Shown here piece by piece: positions 34,258-43,100 of a stretch of 64,000 nt of DNA. Under the pieces are notes generated by a model. That model saw nothing but the letters and a program-made list of their open reading frames with translations, was not told the DNA's origin and did not search any database. Origin of the DNA: Nocardioides gilvus (GTDB lineage Bacteria > Actinomycetota > Actinomycetes > Propionibacteriales > Nocardioidaceae); assembly GCF_003194605.1 (NCBI RefSeq), contig NZ_QHKY01000003.1, positions 372,001 to 436,000 on the forward strand. Reading direction: 5' to 3'. The stretch's first letter is position 1. Every line of letters starts with the position of its first letter. The translations under genes were made by a program, and so were the position numbers.

Positions 34258-35061
34258 TCAGGAGCCAGCAGCCAGTTCGACCGAACGGTCACGTGCAGCT
34301 TCGGTGGCCGCCAGGAAGGCGCCGCGCAGCCCGTGCTCCTCGAACTGACGCAGCGCGGCGGCCGTGGTGCCTCCCGGGGAGGTGACCTGCTCCCGCAGGA
34401 CGCTCGCCTCCGTGCCGGTCTCACGGAGCATCACCGAGGCGCCGAGCAAGGTCTGGACAGACAATTCGGTGGCCAGCTCGGGGGACAGCCCGAGGTGCAC
34501 CCCTGACTCGATGAGTGCTTCGGCAACCAGGAACAGATAGGCCGGGCCGGAGCCCGAGATGGCGGTGACGGCGTCCATCTGCTCCTCAGGCAGACGTACG
34601 ACGCGGCCACACGCAGCGAGCAGCGCCTCGGCCTCGTCGAGGTGGACCTCGGTCGCGTCTGTGCCGCCGGTCATCACCGACATGCCCTCGCCGACCAGCG
34701 CGGGCGTGTTGGGCATGACCCGTACGACGGCCACACCGGGGATCACGTGGCTCTCCAGCGTCGCGACGGTGACGCCGGCCGCGAGGGAGATGACCAACTG
34801 ACCGGGTCGCAGGTGTTCGTTGATCTCGGCGAGCACCGGGACCACGTCCTGCGGCTTCACCGCGATCACGAGGGTGTCGGCCTGCAGGGTGGCCAGCAGG
34901 TTGTCGACGACGGTGACACCGTGCTTCTCACTCAACTCGCTGGCACGCTCTGCGCGCTTCTCCCCCACCACGAGGGAGTCGAGCGGGCGGCCAGCGCGGA
35001 TGAGGCCGGCCAGGACGCTTTCGCCCATCGCACCGGCACCGAGGATCGCGGTCTTCGTCAT
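34258..35061 (-). CDS. proC: Pyrroline-5-carboxylate reductase ProC
   Basis: Last enzyme of proline synthesis, 267 residues. The nucleotide-binding loop is TAILGAGAMGESVLAGLIRAG. VKPQDVVPVL, VRVMPNTPALVGEGMSVM and GSGPAYLFLVAEALIESGVH are family blocks. ATG 35061 (MTKTAIL) is favoured; CACAAT ends seven bases before it, and ATG 35070 overlaps that hexamer. It marks the right edge of the conserved backbone before the inserted region. Confidence 0.94.
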   Translation of the reverse strand: MTKTAILGAGAMGESVLAGLIRAGRPLDSLVVGEKRAERASELSEKHGVTVVDNLLATLQADTLVIAVKPQDVVPVLAEINEHLRPGQLVISLAAGVTVATLESHVIPGVAVVRVMPNTPALVGEGMSVMTGGTDATEVHLDEAEALLAACGRVVRLPEEQMDAVTAISGSGPAYLFLVAEALIESGVHLGLSPELATELSVQTLLGASVMLRETGTEASVLREQVTSPGGTTAAALRQFEEHGLRGAFLAATEAARDRSVELAAGS

Positions 35062-35261
35062 GGTGGCCATTGTGCCTGCCCGCTCCGACGGTGCGTGGCG
35101 GTGGCCGTGACGACTTCCTCAATGCTGGGGAAGTTTGTGTCTGCGTGAGGCCTTCGGCGCCTGAGAGGCGCTCGTCCTCCACAGGCGGCGTGGGACAGGC
35201 GCTCCAGCAGGCGCGGATTTCCCTACGCTCTCGTGCAGTCACTCCGGGGAAGGGACCCAAC

Positions 35262-35756
35262 ATGGGACCACGTACGTCGTTCGCGCTTCTGCTGGGCAGC
35301 GCGATGTTGCTGACCGGTTGCGGAGGCGACGAGCCCGAGCCGAAGCTGGCGCCCGAGCCGAGCGCGACGCCCAGCGTGGTGGCGAAGGAGGAGACCGCTG
35401 AGGAGTTCATCAGGCGGTGGGCCGAGCTGGAACGCGAGATGCAGAACACCGGGGAGACCGAGGAGTACCGAGCTATCACCAAGGGATGTGAGTCCTGCGG
35501 GCGACTGGCGGACCGGGTGGAGAAGATTTACGCAGGCGGCGGGTTTGTCAATACGAAAGGGGGCACCGTCGACAGGGTCGAGGCGCTCGATGCCACCCAG
35601 CATCTTGTCTGGATGAACAACGCTCCCACCACTTATCGGGACTCAAAGGATGCCCCGGAGAAGGGGTACCCCGGCAACGACGCGAAGTACGTCGTGACCG
35701 TCAAGGTGACTGCAGACGGCCACATCCTTACGAACATGCTGAAGCAGGTTGAATGA
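35262..35756 (+). CDS. DUF6318-type lipoprotein, first copy
   Basis: A 164-residue lipoprotein: signal MGPRTSFALLLGSAMLLTGC with Cys20 as lipidated residue, a Pro/Glu-rich linker, then a domain with AEEFIRRW, a CESC pair and KIYAGGGFV. GAAGGGA precedes the ATG, and a TACGCT hexamer (35224-35229) could be its -10. The domain resembles those annotated DUF6318 in Nocardioides-type genomes. It is overlapped (ATGA) by the next gene and is paralogous to 36616-37173. Confidence 0.75.
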   Translation: MGPRTSFALLLGSAMLLTGCGGDEPEPKLAPEPSATPSVVAKEETAEEFIRRWAELEREMQNTGETEEYRAITKGCESCGRLADRVEKIYAGGGFVNTKGGTVDRVEALDATQHLVWMNNAPTTYRDSKDAPEKGYPGNDAKYVVTVKVTADGHILTNMLKQVE

Positions 35757-36619
35757 GTACTGCGAAGGTGCGTCTGACGGTCCTCATGTCGACATCACTG
35801 CTGGCCACTGGTTGGGGCTTCCACCCTGCAAACAGTCAGCCAGAGTCGTGTACGGGTGCCGGGACTATGCATGAGGCGGATGTCGAGTGCGTTGGCACGA
35901 TGTCGCCAGAAGAGGGGCGGAACCGCGTCAAACCACCAAGAGGCTCCCCACCCACGCATCAACACCAAGTCGTCGGACAGTGCCTGGACCCACTGGAGAA
36001 CTACCCCGAGTGCGATCTCAACCCCTGCACGGGCACCGATGGTAGCTATTGGCATTCCCTGCAGGAATCCCCCGTCGCCGCCGATCCTCCCGTCTGGACC
36101 CACGTTGGTTACGTATGCCTCGGCAGCCCGGACGAGCTCACCCGCCAGGAAATCTCCGCAGCCTCCGTCGCCCGCGAATTCCGACGCCTCACCTGGCCCG
36201 CAGCCGACCTCGTCATCCAACCACCCGACGGCGAAACCCTCGTCAACCTCGAAACCATCTTCCACACCCCCGACACCGCACCAGTCACCCAGAACATCAC
36301 CCTCCTGGGACAACAAGTCGACATCGAAGCCACCCCCACGACCTGGACCTGGCACTGGGCCCAACCCGACGACCGCGCCTCCGAGGCCTCCCACCAGGCC
36401 CACACCAGCACCGACCCCGGCGGCGCCTACCCCAGCCGAGCCATCACCCACACCTACACACTCGCCGACACCACCGTGCACCCCAGCCTCGACGTCACCT
36501 ACACCGGCCGCTACCGCGTCAACGGCGGCCCATGGCAAACCATCCCCGGCGACCACACCGTCCCCGGCACACCCCAACCACTCACCATCCTCCAAGCCCG
36601 ACCCGGACTCGTCCGATGA
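35753..36619 (+). CDS. Secreted PKD-like protein between two DUF6318 lipoproteins
   Basis: A 288-residue protein with an N-terminal signal-like segment (VRLTVLMSTSLLATGWGF) and cysteine-containing region (about 30-110). The C-terminal portion, about 140-280, is beta-rich: QQVDIEATPTTWTWHWAQP, then SRAITHTYTLADTTVHPSLD and TYTGRYRVNGGPWQTIPGD. That last pattern recalls PKD-like surface domains. Coding in the 3' two thirds is strikingly C/A-rich and G-poor compared with neighbours. Overlaps both flanking lipoprotein genes by four bases. Function unknown; probably an exported partner. Confidence 0.65.
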   Translation: MSTAKVRLTVLMSTSLLATGWGFHPANSQPESCTGAGTMHEADVECVGTMSPEEGRNRVKPPRGSPPTHQHQVVGQCLDPLENYPECDLNPCTGTDGSYWHSLQESPVAADPPVWTHVGYVCLGSPDELTRQEISAASVAREFRRLTWPAADLVIQPPDGETLVNLETIFHTPDTAPVTQNITLLGQQVDIEATPTTWTWHWAQPDDRASEASHQAHTSTDPGGAYPSRAITHTYTLADTTVHPSLDVTYTGRYRVNGGPWQTIPGDHTVPGTPQPLTILQARPGLVR

Positions 36620-37173
36620 CCACATCCGCCAGAAGAACCTTTCCCTTCCCCGCGACGGCCGCACTCCTGTTGACCAGCGCCCTGCTCCTGACCGGTTGCG
36701 GAGCCGAGGAGCCAGTGCCGAAGTTCGCGCCCGCGCCCACCGTGGCCCCCTCTGCCGGGACCCCCACCCCCGTGGACGAAAAGTCCGCTGAGGAGTTCAT
36801 CCGACGGTGGAATGACGAACAACGTGACATGCAGAAGGGCGACACCTCCAAGTATCGGCAGATCGCTGGCGACTGTGAGACGTGCATGAAGGCTGCGGAC
36901 CGGATCGACGAAATCTATGCCTCAGGTGGATTCGTGAAGACCGACGGCCGGAAGGTGCGCTCGATCAAGCCATCCGGACCCTCGGAGAACGCCGAGAACA
37001 CCTACGTGGTCGAGGTCTACAGCTCCCCCACCTCATACCGGGAGTCCTCGCAGGCACCCGAAGAGTCCCTCAACGGTGGCGTCGCCACCTATCGGCTCCA
37101 GCTGTCCAGGAGTGCCGGCAAGTGGGCGGTCCAGGACATCTGGACGGTCCCTCGTGACTCGAAGATCCGCTGA
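36616..37173 (+). CDS. DUF6318-type lipoprotein, second copy
   Basis: A 185-residue lipoprotein with lipobox LTGC (Cys28), Pro-rich linker and a domain sharing AEEFIRRW, a CETC pair, EIYASGGFV and TSYRESSQAPE with the protein at 35262. The longer C-terminus ends in KWAVQDIWTVPRDSKIR. ATG overlaps the preceding stop (ATGA), making a three-gene coupled operon. It converges on the HNH lipoprotein gene. Function unknown. Confidence 0.75.
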   Translation: MTTSARRTFPFPATAALLLTSALLLTGCGAEEPVPKFAPAPTVAPSAGTPTPVDEKSAEEFIRRWNDEQRDMQKGDTSKYRQIAGDCETCMKAADRIDEIYASGGFVKTDGRKVRSIKPSGPSENAENTYVVEVYSSPTSYRESSQAPEESLNGGVATYRLQLSRSAGKWAVQDIWTVPRDSKIR

Positions 37174-37217
37174 ACCGTTCGTTGCCCGGGCGCCAGCGTG
37201 CGACCAGGGTCAGTGAC

Positions 37218-38240
37218 TCACTCGCAGCCGACGCCGTCGCCGTCCCGGTCGAGGTGACGTCCGTACCCCGGTTCGCCGGCGCGTACGGGCGCCGCGCCAG
37301 CATCCCGGGCGGCGGTGCAGTTCTGGTAGTGGACCGGCGTGAGTCGCGCGGGTGCGGGAGTCTTCGTACGCGCTGGCTTCGGCTTCGGCGCAGGGCTCGA
37401 GGTGCGTACGGGCTCGCGTACGGCCTGGTCCGTAGCCGTCGGCAACTGGGCCGTGTCCTCGGTCAACGGCTCGCCCGGGCAGGTCGCCAGGATCCGTTCG
37501 ATCGCGGCTGCCTCGGGGCGCGTCACCCACAGGGCGTACTTCTGCTTCACGGTGACCTGTCGGGCGACGTACGCACAGCGGAACCTCTTGTGGGGCGGCA
37601 ACCAGGTGGCGGCGTCCCCGTCACCCTTCTGCCTGTTCGCGGAAGCATCGACCGGCAGGAGGTTCAACGGATCGTTGGCGAGCGCTGCACGCTGCTGCAT
37701 CGACCAGGTGCTCGACCCGGTCGCCCACGAATTGGCCAGGGCGACCACGTGGTCGACGTCGACGAGGGCGCCGTGGCCGCGGTAGAAGTAGATCGAGGTG
37801 CCCGTGTAGAGGTCGGCGAGCACACCTGAAGTCACCACACAGCCGTTGCTCTCCACCTGGGTGGCGCTCAGGTACGCGGCCAGGATGTCGTTGCGGGTGT
37901 CGCACCCGTTGCGGTCGGTGTCCATCCAGGCCGGCCCGAACATCTCCCGGGTGTATCCCGTCATCGGCGCCCGCCCCTTGACCTTCAGCGTGGCCAACGC
38001 CGTGAGGGCGTCGCCCCGCAACCCGGACCGAGGGGCAGGAGTCGGTGTGGGACCGGGCGAAGCGGTCTCGTCCTGCTCCGAGGCGTCGGGATCGACCGAG
38101 TCCTCGACGTCCGCCGGGGGCTGTTCGGATTCGGGGGCAACCTCCACCGAGTCCTGGCCCGAGCTCGACTCACTGAACTCGCAGGCTGCGAGCCCCCACA
38201 CCAGCACGACAGCGAGCAACAGGCGGAGGAGCGTGAACAT
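37218..38240 (-). CDS. Secreted HNH (DUF1524) nuclease lipoprotein with excalibur domain
   Basis: A 340-residue lipoprotein: lipobox LAAC (Cys20), an acidic/Pro linker, then a DUF1524-type HNH domain with VDVDHVVALANSWATGSS, FAND-like LANDPLNLLPVD and NRQKGDGDAATWLPP. A Pro/Lys linker leads to a C-terminal excalibur calcium-binding domain (YQNCTAARDAGAAP to DRDGDGVGCE). Predicted to be an extracellular metal-dependent nuclease on the cell surface. AAGGA precedes the ATG. It lies next to the type VII-like operon but has its own spacing (157 bases). Confidence 0.85.
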   Translation of the reverse strand: MFTLLRLLLAVVLVWGLAACEFSESSSGQDSVEVAPESEQPPADVEDSVDPDASEQDETASPGPTPTPAPRSGLRGDALTALATLKVKGRAPMTGYTREMFGPAWMDTDRNGCDTRNDILAAYLSATQVESNGCVVTSGVLADLYTGTSIYFYRGHGALVDVDHVVALANSWATGSSTWSMQQRAALANDPLNLLPVDASANRQKGDGDAATWLPPHKRFRCAYVARQVTVKQKYALWVTRPEAAAIERILATCPGEPLTEDTAQLPTATDQAVREPVRTSSPAPKPKPARTKTPAPARLTPVHYQNCTAARDAGAAPVRAGEPGYGRHLDRDGDGVGCE

Positions 38241-38397
38241 CGGGTCCTTGGGTCAGCACAGGTCACGGCCCGGGATCCCAACCACGGGCACCCGAGCACG
38301 ACTGGTCAGAGCCCGAGGCTCTTCCCAGACCGTAGGCCAGCCGGCGGCCTGGGCGCCGCCGATCGGCAAAGTTGGTCGACCAAGGATCGCGTGCGGA

Positions 38398-39762
38398 TCA
38401 GGGCTTCAACTTGTTCCGAGCGTCCGAGTCGCCCGTGCCGGTGACGACTGCCGGGCCGGCGCGCTCGATGACGATCTCCTGGATGTTGTCGCGAGCCGTG
38501 GAGTCCCCACGCCCCACCTTCACCGGCTCAGGAGCCTGCTCGAGGACGACCTCCTGGATGTTGTTGCGCGCCTCGGACTCTGCCGGCCCGGTCACCACGG
38601 CGGCGGCGGCACGCTCGATGACGACCTCACGGATGTTGTTGCGCGCGTCGGACTCCCCGGCTCCGGTCACCACCGCAGCCCCTGCCCGCTCGATCACGAT
38701 CTGCCGGATGTCCTCGCGAGCGTCCGACCTGCCTGCCCCGGTGCGTACGGGGGCCCCGGCGCGCTGGATGGTGATCAGCTCCGGGTCGGTGCTCCGCTCG
38801 ATCGTGCCGATGTGCATCGGCGCCGGGATCTGCATCGCCCGACGCAGACGCGCCGCTTCCGACTCCAGGATGCCGTCCGCCGTGGAGAGTCGCTCCCAGG
38901 TGGCGATGAGGTTGCTGGCGAGTTTGGTGATGATCTTGTGACCGAGGTCGTTGATCTCGTTGTGCACGGTGGTGACCAGGTGGTCGAGCACGGGGGTCAA
39001 CATGTCCCGGATCAGCGGGTCCGGGTCGGGCGCCGGCGAGGTGTAACCCGAACCGGCCTGCCACGCGGCGAGGTGCGCGACTGCGGACTGGATGCCCACG
39101 AAGGCGTCCTTGACCTTCTCCGCGGCCACCGTGACCTCGTGGATGTCGATGGCAAGCAGCATGGTCTCGTCGGAGACGGTGCCCATCGCAGGGGTCATCT
39201 CGACGACGACCTGCTTCACTTCGAAACTGACCGACTCGACGGCCATCTGGACGAAGCTCTTCATGGGCTCGATGATCGTGCTTTCGATCTGCCCGTTGAC
39301 CTCGTTGACCACGACACCGACGGCGATCTTCACTGCCTCGTCGATGGCGGCGTCGATGGCCTTTTTCGCAGCCCAGCGAACGGCAGCGCCGATCGGACCG
39401 GCAAAGGTGGTCGCCATCTGGGCGCTGAGGACGACGATGATCGCACTCTTGGCCGTGACGATGGCGTCGTGCGCGGTCTGTGCGATCGGCTGGGCCTCCT
39501 GGGTGGCCTCCTTGATCGGAGCGATCAGTGAGCTCGAGGTGGAGTCCCACTCCTCGACGAACGCGGCGAAGGCGGCTGACTCGGTGTGGCTCGACAGCAC
39601 GGAGAGTGCGTCGTGCACCGAGGTGGTGAACGTCTCGAGGGCCTCGGCGATGTCGGCGACCCGGGTGCCCAGGTCGAGGACCGTGTCTTCGTCGATGTCG
39701 GGCCACGGGACCCTGAAGACATCGAGGATCGGCATGGCCCAGTGCGGGAACAGGATCGCCAT
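38398..39762 (-). CDS. Putative type VII secretion substrate with 25-residue C-terminal repeats
   Basis: A 454-residue protein. Residues about 15-110 (VPWPDIDEDTVLDLGTRVAD, then EALETFTTSVHDAL) resemble the helical WXG100-like N-terminus of CpnT-type substrates. A hydrophobic/amphipathic stretch (about 105-180) and a coiled helical region follow. Residues about 321-454 are four full and two partial tandem repeats of 25 residues with core ARNNI-(Q/R)-EVV-(I/L)-E-(R/Q)-A and VVTG. No known toxin domain is visible. AGGAAGG precedes the ATG. Last gene of the operon, after the WXG100-like gene. Export by the EssC-like ATPase is inferred from position and fold. Confidence 0.6.
   Translation of the reverse strand: MAILFPHWAMPILDVFRVPWPDIDEDTVLDLGTRVADIAEALETFTTSVHDALSVLSSHTESAAFAAFVEEWDSTSSSLIAPIKEATQEAQPIAQTAHDAIVTAKSAIIVVLSAQMATTFAGPIGAAVRWAAKKAIDAAIDEAVKIAVGVVVNEVNGQIESTIIEPMKSFVQMAVESVSFEVKQVVVEMTPAMGTVSDETMLLAIDIHEVTVAAEKVKDAFVGIQSAVAHLAAWQAGSGYTSPAPDPDPLIRDMLTPVLDHLVTTVHNEINDLGHKIITKLASNLIATWERLSTADGILESEAARLRRAMQIPAPMHIGTIERSTDPELITIQRAGAPVRTGAGRSDAREDIRQIVIERAGAAVVTGAGESDARNNIREVVIERAAAAVVTGPAESEARNNIQEVVLEQAPEPVKVGRGDSTARDNIQEIVIERAGPAVVTGTGDSDARNKLKP
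38401..38802 (-). repeat. 75-base tandem coding repeats (five periods plus partial)
   Basis: The 3' end of the gene at 38398-39762 repeats with a 75-base period. Copies begin at about 38733, 38658, 38583 and 38508 (descending), with a degenerate one upstream and a partial at the end. DNA identity between copies is moderate, so the repeat is maintained mainly at protein level. Confidence 0.8.
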
Positions 39763-39839
39763 GATGCGCCTTCCTTGCTAGATGGCCCCGGTGGTGGCCG
39801 GCCGCGTGGGCCGGCCACCGGGGAGCGGGTCGGAGTGCG

Positions 39840-40136
39840 TCAGCTGCGGATGGCGTTCGACAGGTCGGAGTCGGTGGCCGAGAGGGTGTCGGCGGCCTGG
39901 TCGAGGTAGGCGGAGAGCCCCTCGAGGGCGGCGACGGCCTGCTGGGTGCCGGTCGTGAACTGGTCGAACTGGTCGCGGTAGGTGACGGACGCGAGGTCCG
40001 TGACGAAGCCGCTCTGCGTGAGGTTGTTGATCAGGCCGCTCAACTGAGTCAGCGTGTCGTTCAAGGTCTCCTGACCCTGGCGCAACTGGTTGGCGGAGCT
40101 GCGGATCTCGTCGTACGTCACGTTCATGTTGGACAT
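39840..40136 (-). CDS. WXG100-like small secreted protein
   Basis: A 98-residue, two-helix protein (MSNMNVTYDEIRSSANQLRQ, a central turn, then FDQFTTGTQQAVAALEGLSA). Size, helical heptads and position beside an EssC-type ATPase fit the ESAT-6/WXG100 family. The Trp-x-Gly turn is replaced by SGFVTDLASVTYRDQF, as in some divergent members. A purine-rich AAAGGGAA precedes the ATG. It starts 49 bases after the EssC stop. Likely a co-secreted substrate or chaperone of the protein at 38398. Confidence 0.8.
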   Translation of the reverse strand: MSNMNVTYDEIRSSANQLRQGQETLNDTLTQLSGLINNLTQSGFVTDLASVTYRDQFDQFTTGTQQAVAALEGLSAYLDQAADTLSATDSDLSNAIRS

Positions 40137-40185
40137 GTGATTCCCTTTCGTTCGGCCCGCTCCTCAGCGGCTTGATGGGTTAAAC

Positions 40186-43100
40186 CTAGGGACCGCTGGA
40201 CGCAGCGTCGATGGGGACCACTCCCCTGCTCGGCAACGGCAGCTGCACGCGTACGGCACGGCCCGACAGGACCGCCATCCCCCGCCCCGGGGGGAACTCC
40301 GACCGGGACGCCCGCGGGAACGGCGTACGCAGCACGGAATCACCTTCCAAGGGTTCCGGTTGTAGCAGGATTCCGCGTCGGGCGGAGCGCATTTCGGAGT
40401 ACAGCGGCATCATCGAGGACCACGAGCCGATGTCGGCCTCGGCGATGAGCAGGTGCTCGGAACGCTTCGCCACCCGCGCCAGCTCGACGATCGCGGAGTC
40501 GGCCGGGGTGCTCAGGAAGTCGGGCAGCGACTCCACGACGACCGCGATGCGGTGCTTGACCGACCGGTCGGCCATCCGCGCAGCGATCTCACGCGCGAGC
40601 ACGGCGACCGACTCCGGGTCGAAGGCGCCGGCCTCCCAGCGGCTGGACTGGAAGGCGACCGAGCGCCGGTTGCCCAGGTAGATGAGCTCGACGCGGCTGT
40701 CCCAGCGCAACAGAGACTGCGCCAACGTCACCACGGCCGTGGAACGACCGCTGCCGCTGGGACCACCGATGATGAGCACACCGGACGGGTCGAAACCGAT
40801 CGGCGCCAGGGTGTCGTCGCTCATGCCCAGCACGGGCTGTCCACCCACCTCGGTGGGCAGGTCGTCCAGCGACACCTCGTGGGGCAGGGAGCGGATCGCC
40901 GGAGCGGCCTCGCGGCCCAACCGGTCCATCGCCCGGGACAACTTGCCGAGCGCCTGGGACTGGTCGGCGACGTTGCCCGAGCCGCCCAGGATCGCGAGCT
41001 GGGTCTCCATCCCGTCGACCACGGCCCGTCCCGGCGGCGAGGCGACGTCCAGTACGTCGGTGGGCACGCCCACGACCAGGTAGCTGCTCTCGTCGGCCAA
41101 CCGCAGGACCACGCGGCGCGGGACGCTCGAGGCGACCGAACCGGGCACGCTCGCGGGACGATCCGCGGTGAAGACGACGTGGATGCCGAGCTGTCGCCCC
41201 TCACTGAGGAGCTGCTGGAAGGTCGCGTAGAGCTGCAGCCGGATGCCGCCGGTCTCGTACGCCTCCCGGAAGGCCGGGAAGTTGTCGACCAGCAGCAGGA
41301 TCCGGGGCTCGTCGGGACGGTTGGCGATCCGGCGGTACTCGGTGATCGATCCGGCGTCCACGGCCGGGAAGTCGCGGGCGCGCTGTTCGGCGATCTCCCG
41401 CAGTCGACGCAGCAGCCGCCCGACCCGTTCATGGTCGTCGCCGGAGACCACCGAACCCACATGCGGGAGGGCCTCCAGCATCCGCAGCCCGCCGGCCGCG
41501 AAGTCGAGGCCGTAGACCTCGACCGGACCACCGCGCGGGGTGACACCTGCGCCGGCGGCGAGGGTCCGCAGGAGCACGGACTTGCCGCTGCCACCGGTGC
41601 CGTAGACCGCCAGGTTGCCGTCCACGTCGGGACGGAAGTGGACCAGCTTCTGGGTCTGCAGCTGCGGGATGTCGGCCACCCCGAGGATCATCTCGGTGTC
41701 GGTGCGCGGGCCCAGGATCGCCAGGTCGTAGGCAGTGCTCAACTCGTCGAGCCACGGCCGTCGAGGCGTCGGGATCTCGGCCAGCCGGCTGGCGTGCTCG
41801 ATCGCGGTCACGGTGCGTACGAGGTCGCTGGGGCCGAGGTCCTTCGGCTCCACGTCCAGCGCCGACTCGGGGCGCTCCCACGCCCGGAGGACACCGAAGC
41901 CCAGCGGCTGGACCGTGACCGAGGCCGGAGCGTCACCCTCGGTGGTGTGGCCGCCCGCGTACGCCGACTGGAAGCCGGTCAGCCGTCCGGGACCGGTCTT
42001 GACGATGCCGCGTCCCGGCACCGAGGGATCGAAGTGGGCCGCGTCGGCGGAGCCGATCACGTCGGTGCTGTCCGACTCGTCGGCCATCCGCAGGGCGACG
42101 CGCAGGTTGGTGTTGGCCCGCAGGTTGTCCTTGATGACGCCGGCTGGACGCTGGGTCGCCATGATCAGGTGGATGCCCAGGGAACGACCGCGCTGGGCGA
42201 TGTCGACGACGCCGTCGACGAACTCGGGGACCTCCTTGGCCAGCGCCGCGAACTCGTCGATCACCAGGATGAGTGCGGGTGGTGACTCCGGGTCACCGCG
42301 CTTCTCCAGCTCGAGGAGGTCCTTGGCCTTCTTGCGGTTGAGCAGGTGCTCGCGGTGGTGCAGCTCGGCTCGCAGGCTGGTCAGCGCACGACGTACGAGG
42401 TGGGGGCTCAGGTCGGTCACCAGACCCACGCAGTGCGGCAGCTTCACGCAGTCGGCGAAAGCGGCACCGCCTTTGTAGTCGACGAAGAGGAAGGAGACCC
42501 GGTCCGGGCTGTACTCGGCGGCCATGCCGAGCACCCAGGCCTGGAGGAACTCGCTCTTGCCGGCTCCGGTCGTCCCTCCGACCAGGGCGTGGGGACCCTG
42601 CGTACGCAGGTCGAGGTGCATCGCGTCGGCACCGGCCTGACCGACCAGGGCGCGCAGTGTGCCCGCGCGTCGGCGCGGCTTCGGTGCACCCTCGCGCTGG
42701 TGGATCGAGAGGTTCTGTCGCCACCGCTCGACCACCGCTGCGCTCGACGAAACGATCTCGGGCCCCAGCAGCGTCGTCATCGACACCATGCGGGGCAGGT
42801 CGGAGACGTCGGCGGTGACGGCCCCGGCGTCGGTCAGCGGGGACAACGCGTGGGCGAAGCGTCGGGCGTTGTCGGCGCTGACGCCCTCCACGACGACCTG
42901 GTTGAGCCGCACCCCGTGGCGTACGAAGTTGACCTCCGCCTGCCCCAGCCCGGCACTCACGTCGACATACGTGCGGCACACGGCGGGCAGGTCGCGGGGG
43001 CGCGAGGAGACCCAGAGCGGGAGTATCCCGGCGTCCGCAGCAGCCTCACTCAGCTGCACGAAACGGGCCCGGTCGATGGGTGCGTGCTCAGTGATCACCA

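Noticed and set aside
38398..39762. Polymorphic toxin with immunity gene
   Set aside because: The C-terminus is a regular repeat without catalytic residues, and no small immunity-type gene follows; the HNH lipoprotein downstream has its own signal peptide.
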